Below, piece after piece: positions 12,050 to 22,818 of a DNA stretch of 64,000 nt. The position numbers and the translations under genes are program-made. This DNA is from Notospermus geniculatus. Its lineage: Eukaryota; Nemertea; Pilidiophora; Heteronemertea; Lineidae. The notes under the pieces were generated by a model. That model worked only from the letters and a program-made list of their open reading frames with translations. It was not told the origin of the DNA and searched no databases. The stretch's first letter is position 1, and every line of letters starts with the position of its first letter. The stretch covers positions 123,215 through 187,214 of the forward strand of contig NMRB01000898.1 in assembly GCA_002633025.1 (NCBI GenBank), in the 5' to 3' direction.

Positions 12050-12119
12050 CAAGGTGTGACAGTACGGTACCATTAAACGCATTCTTCAAAGTTTTCTGTA
12101 TACAGTATGTCCCTGAAAC

Positions 12120-12174
12120 CGACTTTTTGCCTATGTTTTTGCCTATGTTTTTTGCCTATCTTTTTGCCTATATC
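12120..12174 (+). repeat. TTTTTGCCTATG minisatellite
   Basis: Four to five slightly variable copies of TTTTTGCCTAT(G/C) run in tandem, immediately upstream of a LINE/SINE-type 3' tail. Confidence 0.7.
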
Positions 12175-12237
12175 TTTTTAGAAATTATTATTTGAAATCT
12201 TAAACTATTATTGCAATGTTTTACTATTTTGTCTTTT

Positions 12238-12321
12238 ACTTTATGTAAAGCGCCTTAGAGCGATATTATATTGATTAAGGCGCTATATAAATTTTGTAAA
12301 ATAATAATAATAATAATAATG
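12238..12321 (+). repeat. LINE/SINE 3' tail with GCGC...GCGC hairpin and (TAA)n
   Basis: AAAGCGCCTTAGAGCGA followed by TTAAGGCGCTATATAAAT and a (TAA)n run is the hairpin-plus-microsatellite 3' end shared by many L2/CR1-related LINEs and their SINEs in animals. No reverse-transcriptase frame is attached here, so this is a 5'-truncated copy or SINE tail. A reverse-oriented relative lies at 45,385-45,457. Confidence 0.6.
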
Positions 12322-12392
12322 TTAGTATGTCATCCTTCAAAGGTTAGATACAGGTGCAGGAACTGGTCTAGCTCAAGATTTGGTATCCTTGT

Positions 12393-12842
12393 TAAGGCCA
12401 CACTTTTAATATTCTTTGGTTCACGGGCGCCTCTTGTGTAAACTCAGGTACGGAGGGCGAAATAAAAATGAAAATAAAATCCGGTTTTCACTTTTTAAAA
12501 ATTTTGCGGTCTTGTTTTGTCCATTTCCTGATGTCAGAGGAAATAAAAAAATTTAAAAAATACTATTTTTAAAGAAATAAACTTTACTGCTGTGAAACAT
12601 ATTGCTCTGAAACATTGCGTCAGGCAGTTTGGTGTATGACTTGGACATGATCATCAATATATCTAACGCAGAATTAGGTATCGCAGACGGCTTTTTTATT
12701 TTTATTTTTTGTTTTGAGAATCTCATGTGTTGGTGAACATCGGCGGAAAAAAAACGAATTTCACGATTTTATTTTTTTTTCACTTTTGGATTTTCGGACG
12801 TCGGCGGGCCCGTGAACCAAAGAATATAAAAAGTGTGGCCTA
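12393..12842. repeat. MITE with ~35 bp terminal inverted repeats
   Basis: TAAGGCCACACTTTTAATAT continuing through TTTGGTTCACGGGC at 12,393-12,428 is repeated in near-perfect reverse complement at 12,808-12,842. The interior is AT-rich and non-coding. Confidence 0.8.
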
Positions 12843-13252
12843 AGGTCCATCATCAAAATTTCACCAAAATGCCATGCAAGAAGCTCCAACCTGACCCCCC
12901 TGCTTCAGAGGATCTTCTATGGGCGGTTATTCCCGCAGATTTAGCGGTAGCTTTACTGGTTCACTAGAGTGACCATTATGATCATCCTTGATTTTCTTTC
13001 ACGGTTTATGTTCGCGGATTTTCTCAGCCATGGTACAACATTTCGAGCTGAAATTTGGAGGGGATGATTTTTGTATTATAAACCCGTGTCTGCGTGGTAT
13101 TTGGCAAATATTGTGGCCTATTTTTTAGATATTAGAAATTTGAGAGCTTGCAAAAGGCTATTTTGGGGATTTTCCACTCTAACTTGTGAAGGAGAAATTT
13201 CATTCCCTTGATACGTAAATATAACAATATACATGGGGATGGCGCAATTTTT

Positions 13253-13575
13253 TTTATCCCGACAGGTCGGCGCTGCGAGCGATGTGACCTGAGCGACGTC
13301 ATTGATGTCATTTTAGGTGTTGACGTTGCGTCATGAGAAAATGACCTGTACATTTTTCTACAGAAATAATGACATAAAAACGTTGCTATTATCGCCATCG
13401 TATCTCCTATTTCAAGAAAAAACGTAAATGACATTAAAAGAAAATTTCATCTGCTACACGATGATGTAAGTTTTACTGTCGGGTGACCAAAACAAACGGG
13501 TTATTTTCATGCCAGAAATAAATGGAAATAACGTTAGAAAAACGACATTTTGCTCACAACGCTCGCAGCGACGCT
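13253..13575 (+). repeat. MITE copy B with GGCGCTGCGAGCG termini
   Basis: This is the reverse-oriented partner of 1,316-1,615, with the same termini (GGCGCTGCGAGCGATGTGAC at 13,269; GCTCGCAGCG near 13,565) and the same interior blocks. The flanking word GACCTGTCGGGATAAA is shared as well, so the element probably extends slightly past the apparent termini. Confidence 0.7.
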
Positions 13576-14226
13576 GTGTGGTGCTAGTACAGCGCCGTCC
13601 TCATTAATAACAAAGGTTCTTTTCGTTGATCACGCCGAAATGACAAGTATTTGTCATCATTTGGGAGAAAAGTTTGGATAACCAAGAGGTTACGGCAGCT
13701 GGTGTGGCAGAGGTATTACGATAGATGCCTGCGTGGATGGAGATTGTCTAACCTCTCACCATGCTCACGCTGCATGTATGTTCATAACGGGTTACTCAGT
13801 TGATTTTAACCTAAGAAAATATTGTTTTACTGTCTGATACACCATGTTTTAAATCTATTGTGGTATTTCCCTATTTCTGTGACAATGGAGAAGGAGTGCA
13901 AAGTGGGTGCATGTTTGCGCGGAGGTTTATAAGGTCTATCGCGGTGATGAGGCCGTTGTTGGCGATATTGCCGACAATGGCCGATGCAGTGCTAGCATAT
14001 CGAGGCAAGAAAGTACCTTTTCGCTCTCTTTATCAGTCGACCCGCAAAGGTATGAACAGCGCCACGACCAGGGTCAGCCGCGGTATTTGGCGGTACTAAC
14101 TGCTAAATCACGGAACGAAAGCGAGGCAGTGACGTTGGCGTAGCAGACGCTATCACTAACAAGAGCAGGACATCGGAGCGATGTCTATGGTTCCCGATGA
14201 TAAGTGTACTACTATAGAGCTAGTTT
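13576..14226. other. No supported feature
   Basis: Two overlapping frames of about 80 codons (13,860-14,143) occur in a GC-richer patch, without domain-like features. Confidence 0.35.
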
Positions 14227-14760
14227 TCTGTGACCTTGACCTCTGACCTTGAGAAGTATTGCGTAACTGGAACAGGGATCCTTGATTAAACAAATAGGGG
14301 ATGGTTAATGCAGGCTTCTAATTAGTTTTCCCCTGAAATTCTGAGTAGATTTGCACTTTAGAACTGTTTGACCTTGACTTTGACCTCTGACCTTCAAGGT
14401 CATTGTGTAATCTGAAAGCTCATCCTTGATAACCTAGGTGTAGATGAAGGTTTTAGGCTTCCTCCATCACCAGGTTCTGTCTCATATTATTTGTGATGGT
14501 TGGCTGTGACCTTGACCTCTGACCTTGAGAAGTATTGCATAACTGGGACAGGATCCCTGATTAAACCTATCGGGGATGGTAAATTCAGGCTTCTAATTCG
14601 TTTTTTCCTGAAATTCCGAGGAGATTTGCGCTTAAGAACTGTTTGACCTTGACCTTGACCTCTGACCTTCAAGGTCATTGCGTAATCTGAAAGCTCATCC
14701 TTGATAACCTAGGTGTAGGTGAAGGTTTTAGGTCTCTACCATCACCAGATTCTGACTTAT
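14227..14760 (+). repeat. Two ~285 bp tandem units rich in AGGTCA half-sites
   Basis: Units begin near 14,227 and 14,507, each with TGACCTTGACCTCTGACCTT, followed by AGTATTGC(G/A)TAACTGG. In the middle each has another block ending CTCTGACCTTCAAGGTCA (14,369-14,401 and 14,643-14,677). The end of each unit, CTTGATAACCTAGGTGTAG, also repeats. No coding sequence is present. The reverse complement contains direct AGGTCAgAGGTCA pairs (DR1). Confidence 0.8.
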
Positions 14761-15350
14761 GTCATGTTATCAAATTTGAATATCAAATCTCACCACGATA
14801 TCAGCAAATATCATGCGACCGAGCAGGTGCAAACTGAAAATTTCAGTTGCAATAACATCCGTGGATGAGCAATGATGTTGTGATACCAGTTTCAAGTCAC
14901 TTACTGTGGCAGATCTCCCGATATGTCAAAATATCAAATTTGATATATCAATATCATTATGATGCTGACACTGGAGAATAAATTTGTTGATGCCAGTATC
15001 TTGCCAAGGGCCATAAACATAGGGAAGGAACTTGTTGCTAGTGCTCTACCTGCCATCGGAGACAAGTTATTCAAGAAACAAAAGTGTGACAGACAAAATC
15101 TCAACTTTTGATATGTCAATTTCACCATGAACCAGGTATCGGAGACTGGAAATTTTCATTCCATCTTGTAGCTCAGGTCATGAAACCCGGGGGTAGGTCA
15201 CATTTCCAGGACTGTAGCTCTTGCAGGAACAAAGTTACAGGTGTGACAGACTGAACAGACAGACAGACAGACACACAGACACACACACACACAGACAGAC
15301 ACCACGACCAAACACTATATGGTTTCCGATCTTGAGATCGGAAACCATAA
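14761..15350 (+). repeat. Continuation of the repeat with CAGA/CACA microsatellite and terminal hairpin
   Basis: After the tandem pair, non-coding sequence runs to a (CAGA)n/(CA)n microsatellite at 15,245-15,302. It ends with TATGGTTTCCGATCT/AGATCGGAAACCATA, a near-perfect hairpin at 15,319-15,349. Hairpin plus microsatellite at one end resembles the CGTC-rich hairpin heads of the 1.7 and 44.6 kb family. Confidence 0.55.
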
Positions 15351-15916
15351 TTACGCACGATTAGTCAGACGTTTGAAGGTGGCGTTACGTTTGCATGTTG
15401 ATGGATGTTTCTCTACGAAAATTGCCGAAAATTTCATCAAAATTGGTTCAGTTTTGGCCAATTTATCGATCGAAAGGTAATCTTGTTTTCGAAAACAGGC
15501 GTTCTTCAAAGTGCGTACACTTTCTTAGAATAGTATTTTGAAACTTCTGCTTAGGTCGTTCGGGTTGTTATAACATAGAAGAATCCACATGCGAAGTGTG
15601 GTTTTATGCACGCATGTCTGAGGGGTTGACAATCTCCCCGAAACACAACCACATTTTCAAGAAATCTCTTTCGCTTTATCCGTTGTCTAACTGGTTCCAT
15701 GGGCTCAGACGGTGGCGCTGACTGGTCGAATCGTCAGTCAGCGCCATGTCGGCTGCCAAGGAACCAGGTTTATGGCTGCGAGAATCGTTACCTACTGATG
15801 TTCAAACTGCGTACAAAAACTTGGAATATCATGCCGTTGTATGAAATTACATAATATTGGAGATTGATAGTTTCACAATCCATTCAGTTTTGCTGGTTTT
15901 ATGCGGGCAAGTATTT
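15351..15916. other. No supported feature
   Basis: Non-coding; no repeat partner found within the window. Confidence 0.35.
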
Positions 15917-16057
15917 ATTAGTCCATGAGCCAGCCCGATTTTGAGGTACCAATTTGCAGAATAGATCCAACATGGTTTTTTGGTCAGTCTGATATCTGAT
16001 GAGTTTGAAATCATGTGATGGACATTTCAATTGTGTAGCTAATTTATACCCCTAATT
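15917..16057 (+). repeat. Left arm of a 4.7 kb-spanning inverted repeat
   Basis: TAGTCCATGAGCCAG through TTATACCCCTAATTA matches 20,444-20,592 in reverse complement with scattered mismatches. The simplest reading is a once-compact palindromic MITE whose centre (CCCCTAATTA) received all the nested insertions now lying between the arms. Confidence 0.75.
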
Positions 16058-16058
16058 A

Positions 16059-16519
16059 AGATTCTTAGAATCGTTCATTGGAATTCCATTGCAGTACTTA
16101 TACAGGCATGTATCAAAAATTCAAGTGGCCATGTACAGCTAACTTTTTTCTTGCCGGTTTTATACCCTATAAATGTATTACCTATAGATAGAAATATGGT
16201 ACCTCTCATTCAGATAGCTATATTTTAAACATTGTATGACATCACTGTAACATAGAAACGACATGTATGTCAAATTTTGCCTAAAATCCATCAAAATGAC
16301 AGAAAATGCCATTTTTACAACATTAAAGATTAACTCGTATTCAGTCTAAACAAGCTTATCTGACTAAGAAGTGCCATATTCCTATCTATTGGTAATACAT
16401 TTTAAGGGTCTAAAACCGGCGAGAAGAAAGTTAGCTGTACGTGCACATGGACACTTGAATCTGTAATACAACTCTGTAATGGAATTGCAATGGAATTCCA
16501 ATGAAGAATTTTAAGAACC
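16059..16519. repeat. Palindromic MITE (~460 bp, arms ~165 bp)
   Basis: The left arm (16,059-16,225) contains TTCATTGGAATTCCATTGCA and CTTGCCGGTTTTA. Both recur in reverse complement in 16,355-16,519. The loop is AT-rich. It lies just inside the left arm of the larger inverted repeat and is therefore nested. Confidence 0.8.
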
Positions 16520-17180
16520 ATAATTTAAGCGATCACCTCCCGGTTAGAATTGAATTTATGGTTAAACCCCGAGGTGGTTGTAATATCTCTAAACCAGGTC
16601 CGCCATTGGCTAAGCCGAAACGAACAAAGTTATGAGGGCTGGAAGAGGACAAATCGGGGAATATTGAAATCACCAGTGAGACGTTTATAGTTTCTTTTAT
16701 TAGTTTATGGTAATAGAGAGGAGGCTCAAGTAGTGGTATCTACACTCACTGATCAAATAACTATGGCTATGCATGATGCCACCTCGGAGTCTGGCTGTAA
16801 GTCCAAGCGACCATTTAGATCGAAAATCGTATTGGTGTCCTAGACTATGGGCGGTTACGTCCGCATAAATTAGACGTGAACAAAACGTATTTGTAAGTGT
16901 AAAACATACGTTTTTGTGCCAAAACAGACATTTCTGTGTTAAAACAGACTTACAAAACGTACAAAACGTGATTATTTTCGGCTAAACGTGTATGTGTATT
17001 CCCAAAACGGATATATTTCCTGCAAAACAGTTGTAAGTTTGTCGATAAACACGAAAGTTTTACCCGATTTTTATATTTTCTCGCAGAGAGCAAACCGCAG
17101 AGGTGTTTGCCAAACGAAGACGCTAGATGGCGCTCGATACTATAGCTGTTTTAGTCTGCGCTTTCTCGTCTGTTGGCGAA

Positions 17181-17256
17181 CGAGCCTCAGTGGCCAAGTG
17201 GTTAGCACGCGCGGTTCCCGAGCCGAAGGGTGTGGGTTCGAATCCTGTCCAGACAG
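17181..17256 (+). repeat. tRNA-like sequence in left arm
   Basis: A box TGGCCAAGTGG and B box GGTTCGAATCC are at tRNA spacing, with a longer variable region as in Ser/Leu tRNAs. Acceptor ends do not pair well, so this is probably a tRNA-derived pol III promoter relic rather than a functional tRNA. Confidence 0.55.
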
Positions 17257-18023
17257 TTTTTTTTTCATTTCGTTAGTTTCACTTTATTTCATTTTTTTCT
17301 TGTCGACTTTTTGTCATATCGATCTCGTGTGGCTGGCAGAATATTGTGAACAAAATATTGCATTCTTTGAGCCAAAATTTTGAAAAAATAGACCTAGGCC
17401 TATGAAAAATAATTAATCATGGGGCCAACATTTCATCATTAGTAGGCATAGACGTAAAAATTGTTCTGCTTGGCCTGGTGGTCAGGACCCCTTTGTGTCC
17501 ACCTGCCTGAAATTGACGACTGGACTTAGGCGTAGGTCCTACACTCTTAGGCCAAGCAGAATTATGGTAAAATGATAGCTTAAGTGAACAGCCCCTTTCA
17601 TAACGTCTGGAACCAGGCCAAGCAGAATAATTTTTACATCTATTGGGTAAAATGAAACCTGAAGTAAACAGCCCCTTTCGCAAATTTTCGACCCCAATTT
17701 TCGATTGTCTTCCTCAGGCACTTTTTAAGATAATCTTGAACTCATGTTTAGCCACAACTTTTCCATTGTCAGATCATACCCCAGTAAACCTGAACAATTG
17801 AAAAGTTGTGGCTCAACCCGAGTTGAAGATTATCTTCGTTTGGTGCATATGGCCCATTGAGTCTTTATTTATTTTTCATAGGCCTAGGTCTAATTTTTCA
17901 AATTTTGGCTCAAAGAATGCAATATTTTGTTCGCAATTATTTTCTGACAGCCACGCGAGATCGATATGATAAAAGTCGACAAGAAAAATATAAAATAAAG
18001 TGAAACTAACGAAATGAAAAAAA

Positions 18024-18102
18024 ACTGTCAGAACAGGATTCGAACCCATGCCCTTCCGCTTGATAAGCGCGCGTGCTAACCACTAGGCCAATGAGGCTCG
18101 TT
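18024..18102 (-). repeat. tRNA-like sequence in right arm
   Basis: Inverted partner of 17,181-17,256. The minus strand reads TTGGCCTAGTGGTTAGCACG and GGTTCGAATCC. The anticodon region differs from the left copy (CGCTTATCAAGCG here, GGTTCCCGAGCC there), and each forms its own short stem. Differing but individually paired stems are compatible with descent from two different tRNA-like templates or with compensatory change. Confidence 0.55.
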
Positions 18103-18396
18103 CGCCAACAGACGAGAAACCGCAGACTAAACCAGCGATAGTATCGAGCGCCATCTAGCGTCTTCGTTTGGCTGCGGTTTGCTCTCTGCGAGCCGACATC
18201 TCTGCGAGAAAATATAAAAATCGGGTAAAACTTTCGTGTTTATCGACAAACTTACATCTGTTTTGCAAGAATATATCCGTTTTGGGAATACACACACGTT
18301 TAGCCGAAAATAATCACGTTTTGTACGTTTTGTATGTCTGTTTATACACAGAAATATCTGTTTTGGCACAAAAACGTATGTTTTACACTTACAAAT

Positions 18397-20443
18397 GGTG
18401 GCGTATTTGGGTGGATAATGGTAGGCCACGAGAGGGGGTTGTCTATGAATGTTGGAAGGATGTGAAGAAATCATTCCGTAGGTTGACGAGACAATGTATC
18501 CGTACTATTATGGACAAGCCTATCTCCGACCTTGATCAGTGTTTTAATCAAAGGAATACAAATGCTTTTTGGAATATTCTTAATAAGAATAAGCAAGCGA
18601 AGCGAGTTAACTCAGGTTTAGAACCTCAGTCCTTTGCTTAATACTATTTAGGTGACAAAATGTCTGATAACAATGAACGAACTGTTCAACAGAAGCGTAT
18701 TTTCAGATGTGTTGAGGATCTGTATAGGAATAATAAGGGTGTTGAAGGTGATGAAATAATCAGTCTGGAAAAAATTGATCATGTTATGAAGCAGTTAAAA
18801 CGTAATTCCGCCCCAGGATCAGATGGTATTACCACAGAACATATTATACATGCCGACTCTTATGTATTGCGGAAATGTTTGCAATATCTCTTTACAATTA
18901 TAATCAACTGGCATGTTTTACCTGACTCGTTTTTGATGGTTGTTATTGTTCCAGTTCTGAAAAAGTACTCGCTGGACCCGAATGAAGTTTCCAATTATCG
19001 ACCCATTACCCTAAGCTCCGTCCTCTCCAAAATGCTGGAGCGGTTGTTGGTACCAAAGGATAATGCCCACCCCAACCTATTTGGTTTTAGGGAAGGCAGA
19101 GGTACCGCAGTGGCTAGTTCCTTTTTATACGACACCTTTACTATTTCTCTCAATCTGGTATCCCAGTTTTTGTATGTAGCCTTGATGCGGAGAAGTGCTT
19201 CGACTCAATAATGGCACCATGGCCTTTTCTATAAGCCATGGGAGGAAATCCAAAAAGCCCATTGGCTCTTACTTTTTTGACATGGTATAGCAACTTAAGG
19301 GCAATGGTTCGTTTCAATGACAACACAAGTGAGGTTTTTAATATTGGTCGTGGTATAAGACAGGGTAGCTAGTATTTTATCTCCAGTTCTTTTTAATATT
19401 TTTATTGATGACCTATTGAAACTTTTAGCAAGCTCTAAGGACGGTCTCAGACTCCATGATAAGCTGTATAATTCGGGGGCTTATGCAGATGATATAAATG
19501 TATTTGCAGCAACTGCACCTGGCCTACAGAGGCTTATTGACATATTATGTGTTAATTACTCACAGAAATGGAAATTTTCATTTGGTATAAAGAAAACATC
19601 CTGTATGATTATTGGTAACCATTCCTGGTTATCTACCCCAACTTGGAAATTGGGTGAAAAGTTAATAACCACTGTTGATAAAATGTCAATCCTTGGCAGA
19701 TCAGTAATGATCTGAAATGCTGTAAGCATGTCAATGACAGAATATCTGCCTGTCACCGTTCCTGGTCTTTCAGCTCAAGCCAAAGCTTATCTATGGAAAT
19801 CAGTCGGTCTTTCAACTCTAACCTTTGGCAATGAGTGTCAGAACCTTGATAATTTGAGTCTCAAAAGATTAGAAACTACCCAAGGTAATATAATTAAAGG
19901 AATTAATGGAATTAGCAAACGTGCGCACCACAGCAAATTACTTAAAGCCCTTGGTATTAGAAAAATTAAGGATGTGCTTTCTGATAATATTTTATCGTTG
20001 TATAGACGTATTTTTAAATTTGAGTCCCCCGCACAGTCTTTTAATTGTAGCCTTTTTGCGAAATATGTTACTCATGGTTATATACTGAGGGGATCCTTAT
20101 TGGAACGCGTGATTAAAAGTGGTGCAAATCCTGTCATAGTTGCTATGGGAGGAGGACCCCGGAGGGCGGTGGTTGCCCCGGACGAGCCGGACGGCGTTGT
20201 TGATACTCTGCGGGATCTGCTCGGCCGGGATGACTACCGCGTCCGGGGTTCTCCCTCCCATAGATTGACCTCCTTGCTTGTGCAATTTTAAATATCTCAT
20301 TGATAATAATTGTAATTTTATTAAGAATGTACATATCGTATTATTTTATCATCCGTTGTATGTATTAATGCGCTGTTTCACATGTATGTATTGTATTTTA
20401 TTCTCCTCAGTTTGGGGTTTATTAATAAATAAATAAATAAATA
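18397..20443 (+). pseudogene. 5'-truncated, frameshifted LINE ORF2 (reverse transcriptase)
   Basis: Conceptual fragments in several frames give a non-LTR reverse transcriptase. The thumb-proximal linker (FWNILNKNKQAK) is at 18,560-18,610, RT fingers with SAPGSDGITTEHI and SNYRPITLSSVLSKMLERLL at 18,800-19,050, and motif A DAEKCFD near 19,172 in a shifted frame. A broken motif B (IRQG...ILSPVLFNIFIDDLL) lies near 19,355-19,430 and motif C AYADD at about 19,480. A C-terminal domain runs to about 20,290. At least three frameshifts or stops interrupt it. The endonuclease and ORF1 are missing (5' truncation at 18,397, directly against the foldback arm). The 3' end is (TAAA)n at 20,424-20,443. It is related to the CR1/L2-like group, as is the intact LINE at 51 kb, but clearly a different and older family. 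Confidence 0.85.
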
Positions 20444-20592
20444 AATTAGGGGTATAAAGCTACACAATTGAAATGTCCATCATGTGATTTCATACGTACC
20501 TCAGACATCAGACTGAACAAAAATCCATGTTGGATCTGTTCTGCAAATTGGTACTCAAACTCCAAAGTCTTGGGTCTGGCTCATGGACTATT
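20444..20592 (-). repeat. Right arm of the inverted repeat begun at 15,917
   Basis: TAATTAGGGGTATAAAGCTA through GGCTCATGGACTA mirrors 15,917-16,057. The LINE tail abuts its inner edge at an A/T-rich target. Confidence 0.75.
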
Positions 20593-20990
20593 ATGGAGTT
20601 ATGGCGATGTTTTTAACAACACTCTACTCCAAGTGACCTCCAATTCTGTGCGGAGGACGAAATTTCTTAAACGATTTCTCTTCACTCGTTTGCATTATTC
20701 GAAAATAAATTACACTAATTGAAAGCTCAATGTCTTAGCTAAATACTGATGTACGGTTGGTTCATGTGGTTGAATTTGAACGGTCTTCTCGATCGAATGA
20801 GGTACTCGAGAAGCCTCGTCGAGGGCCCCGATCGCCTATTATTTTCCCGCGCGCAATATAAATCTGCCGTAGAAAAGGACCTTTGCGGGTCGACTGTTAT
20901 TATGATATGACAGTCACATATCGTTGGATGTGTAGATGACGGTGGATTACTAAGGATTGGTATTCTCCCCTGCCTGTCACATTCACAACT
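20593..20990. other. No supported feature
   Basis: Non-coding spacer between the inverted repeat and the foldback element at 20,991. Confidence 0.35.
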
Positions 20991-21985
20991 ATGAGGCGCC
21001 ATGTGGGAATTTAATTGTTTCCCAAAATTATTTGAAATAATATCATTGTTTCAAACCATAAATGTACGTATTTTGACTTATTTCATCCAATAAAGGATAA
21101 ACAAAACCATTGAATTATTTTTTAAACCAGCAATTAGACTAAACATATGGTTTCATTCCATGGAACTCAGACAAATTCATGGTTTTGAAAACATACCTTG
21201 ATTTCAAACCATAACAAAATCATTTCAAACCATGAAGTTCATGCAAATTCATGGTTTGCAAATCACCAAAACTCGGCAAAATATTGGTTTTCAAACCATG
21301 AATATCAAATCGTCATGGATTGTAAACAATGAACATTGCACAAATCATGGTTTGCAAAACATGGCAATCCGCCAAAGCATGGTTTTCGATCCCATGATTA
21401 CAGCAAAACTCATGGTTTACAAACCATGGAAATCGTCAAATCCATGGTATGCGTATAATTGTATGCACAGTGGAACAACGGGCTGGTCCTCTGCCTTCAA
21501 GACGCTCCGCGGTACTGTACAAGTGCAGCGGAACGGAACGAAACGAGGGCAGAGACCAGTCTACGTTCCACTGCGCATACAATTATACGCATACCATGGA
21601 TGTGGCGATTTCCATGGTTTGTAAACCATGAGTTTTGCAGTAATCATGGTTTCCGATACCAAGCTTTTGCGGATCATCATGGTTTGCAAACCATGATTTT
21701 TGCAATTTGCATTGTTTACAATCCATGATGCATTCACATTATTATGGTTTGAAGACAAATAATTTTGCCGATTTGGTGGTTTTGTAAATCATTTTCATGG
21801 TTTGCAAACCATGAAATTGCATGAACTTCATGGTTTGAAAGTAAGTCATGTTTACAAAACCATGGATTTGTCTAAGTTTCATGGGAATGAAACCATGTTT
21901 GGTATAAATTCTGGTTTGAATAATAATTTCCTGGTTTTATTTATAACTTTATTGTATGAAATAAGCCAAAATACATACATTTTTG
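20991..21985. mobile_element. Palindromic foldback element, copy 1, right end lost
   Basis: It begins ATGAGGCGCCATGTGGGAAT and follows the complete copy at 33,191-34,242 through CAAAATACATACATTT, where it stops short of the right terminus and runs straight into Polinton sequence. The interior is filled with CATGG...CCATG palindromes (for example at 21,408, 21,613, 21,678, 21,796). No credible protein is encoded. Confidence 0.85.
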
Positions 21986-22128
21986 TGGAATGTGGGGCAG
22001 AAGATGACGATTCTGTCTAACCTGCCCTTGAAAGTGGTCTGTAGCAGGTTGAGGGTGAAGCGGCTCTTGCCGCAGTTGGTTATTCCGGATATCATGAGGT
22101 TGAACGGTAGGTCGGGCCACAGCTCCAT
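21949..22128 (-). pseudogene. Polinton packaging ATPase, N-terminal fragment
   Basis: On the minus strand an ATG at 22,128 opens a frame of 59 codons. The early residues contain a Walker A motif, ISGITNCGKSRF, as expected near the N-terminus of FtsK/HerA-type genome-packaging ATPases of Polintons. About 46 codons are Polinton-derived. The rest, to the stop at 21,949, is read-through into the foldback element. Walker B and the sensor motifs are missing, so it cannot be an active ATPase. It lies 22 bp beyond the capsid gene stop, in the same direction, the usual capsid-ATPase neighbourhood. Confidence 0.85.
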
Positions 22129-22149
22129 CCTATACTAACAGCCCGAGAA

Positions 22150-22818
22150 TTAGAACATGACCGAGTGGAGCTGCCTGTTCTGGATATTCATCTGGGCGTT
22201 GGCAACCATGAACACGTGCATGGTCAGGTTGGTGTTTGTGCTCCTTGTTATCGCGAGTTGCACCCCGTCGTTGGTATTCACCAACCTCAGTGCAGACCCA
22301 TGAAGCTTGCCATCCTCAGTCGATCTGAGATCGAGCCACAGTGCATACTTGCCGTTCCCGTAGTATTCCTCCATGTCCATGTGACTCTCCAGCATTTTCG
22401 TGCCATCCGCGAGGCGGGGAATAAAGTACCTCGAAGCTTCGTCCCACTGCTGGTGGGCATTGAAGCCCTGTGGGTACACCTTGTTTGCAAGCCCCTCGAT
22501 GGTCACCTGAACGTCTTTGATGTCGGGATTCTGGAAGGGGGTAGATTCAGAGTCGTACTCTCCATCATCGACTGCCTCTTGAAAGAAGACAAGGACACCC
22601 TTCATCGACCTCCTCGGGATGTTGACGTTCACGTTTATGGTCTTGTCCGTACCCGTCGTGCTGGCTTTGAAATAGGTCACGTAATCGTAGTAGAACGAGT
22701 GCCCACTCATGTAGTCGGCATCTATCTGGCGGGCCAGCTCAGGGGAGTGTACCGTCTCATACTCGATGCAGATGTTGGTGATGGTGTATCCCATGTTGGC
22801 GGAGTCTGTCGCAGTGAN
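22150..22818 (-). pseudogene. Polinton major capsid protein, C-terminal jelly-roll fragment
   Basis: The minus strand encodes about 222 residues resembling the second jelly roll of Polinton double-jelly-roll capsid proteins. Landmarks are NIPRRSMKGVLVFFQ, VTIEGLANKVYPQG, QQWDEASRYF, KYALWLDLRS, LHGSALRL and a C-terminus with NAQMNIQNRQLHSVMF. The reading frame continues upstream of the first Met (22,794) to the single N at 22,818, where homology stops abruptly. The capsid would form the virion shell. Without its middle portion this is a fragment. Confidence 0.88.

Larger units (their letters stand above)
16889..18396. mobile_element. Foldback element with ~540 bp inverted arms, each carrying a tRNA-like sequence
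   Basis: Left arm 16,889-17,424 and right arm 17,851-18,396 are inverted copies with few differences (for example AACGTGATTATTTTCGGCTA and GACGCTAGATGGCGCTCGAT in both). Each arm holds a tRNA-like segment with a perfect B box GGTTCGAATCC. The 426 bp centre has its own hairpin (17,728-17,838, arms AGATAATCTT...AAGTTGTGG). The outermost bases of the left arm (from ~16,870) have no partner because the LINE fragment abuts the right arm. It could be one foldback transposon or two SINE-bearing copies inserted head to head. Confidence 0.75.

Noticed and set aside
15245-15302. CRISPR-like or regulatory array at the CAGA/CACA run
   Set aside because: Simple microsatellite with no spacers; eukaryotic context.
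18660-19211. Intact host gene for a reverse-transcriptase-like protein
   Set aside because: Neighbouring RT motifs continue in other frames, so this is one piece of a frameshifted LINE.
21232-21758. Several overlapping frames in both directions within the foldback element
   Set aside because: They arise from the palindromic CATGG/CCATG repeats, which lack stops in several frames; composition is repetitive.
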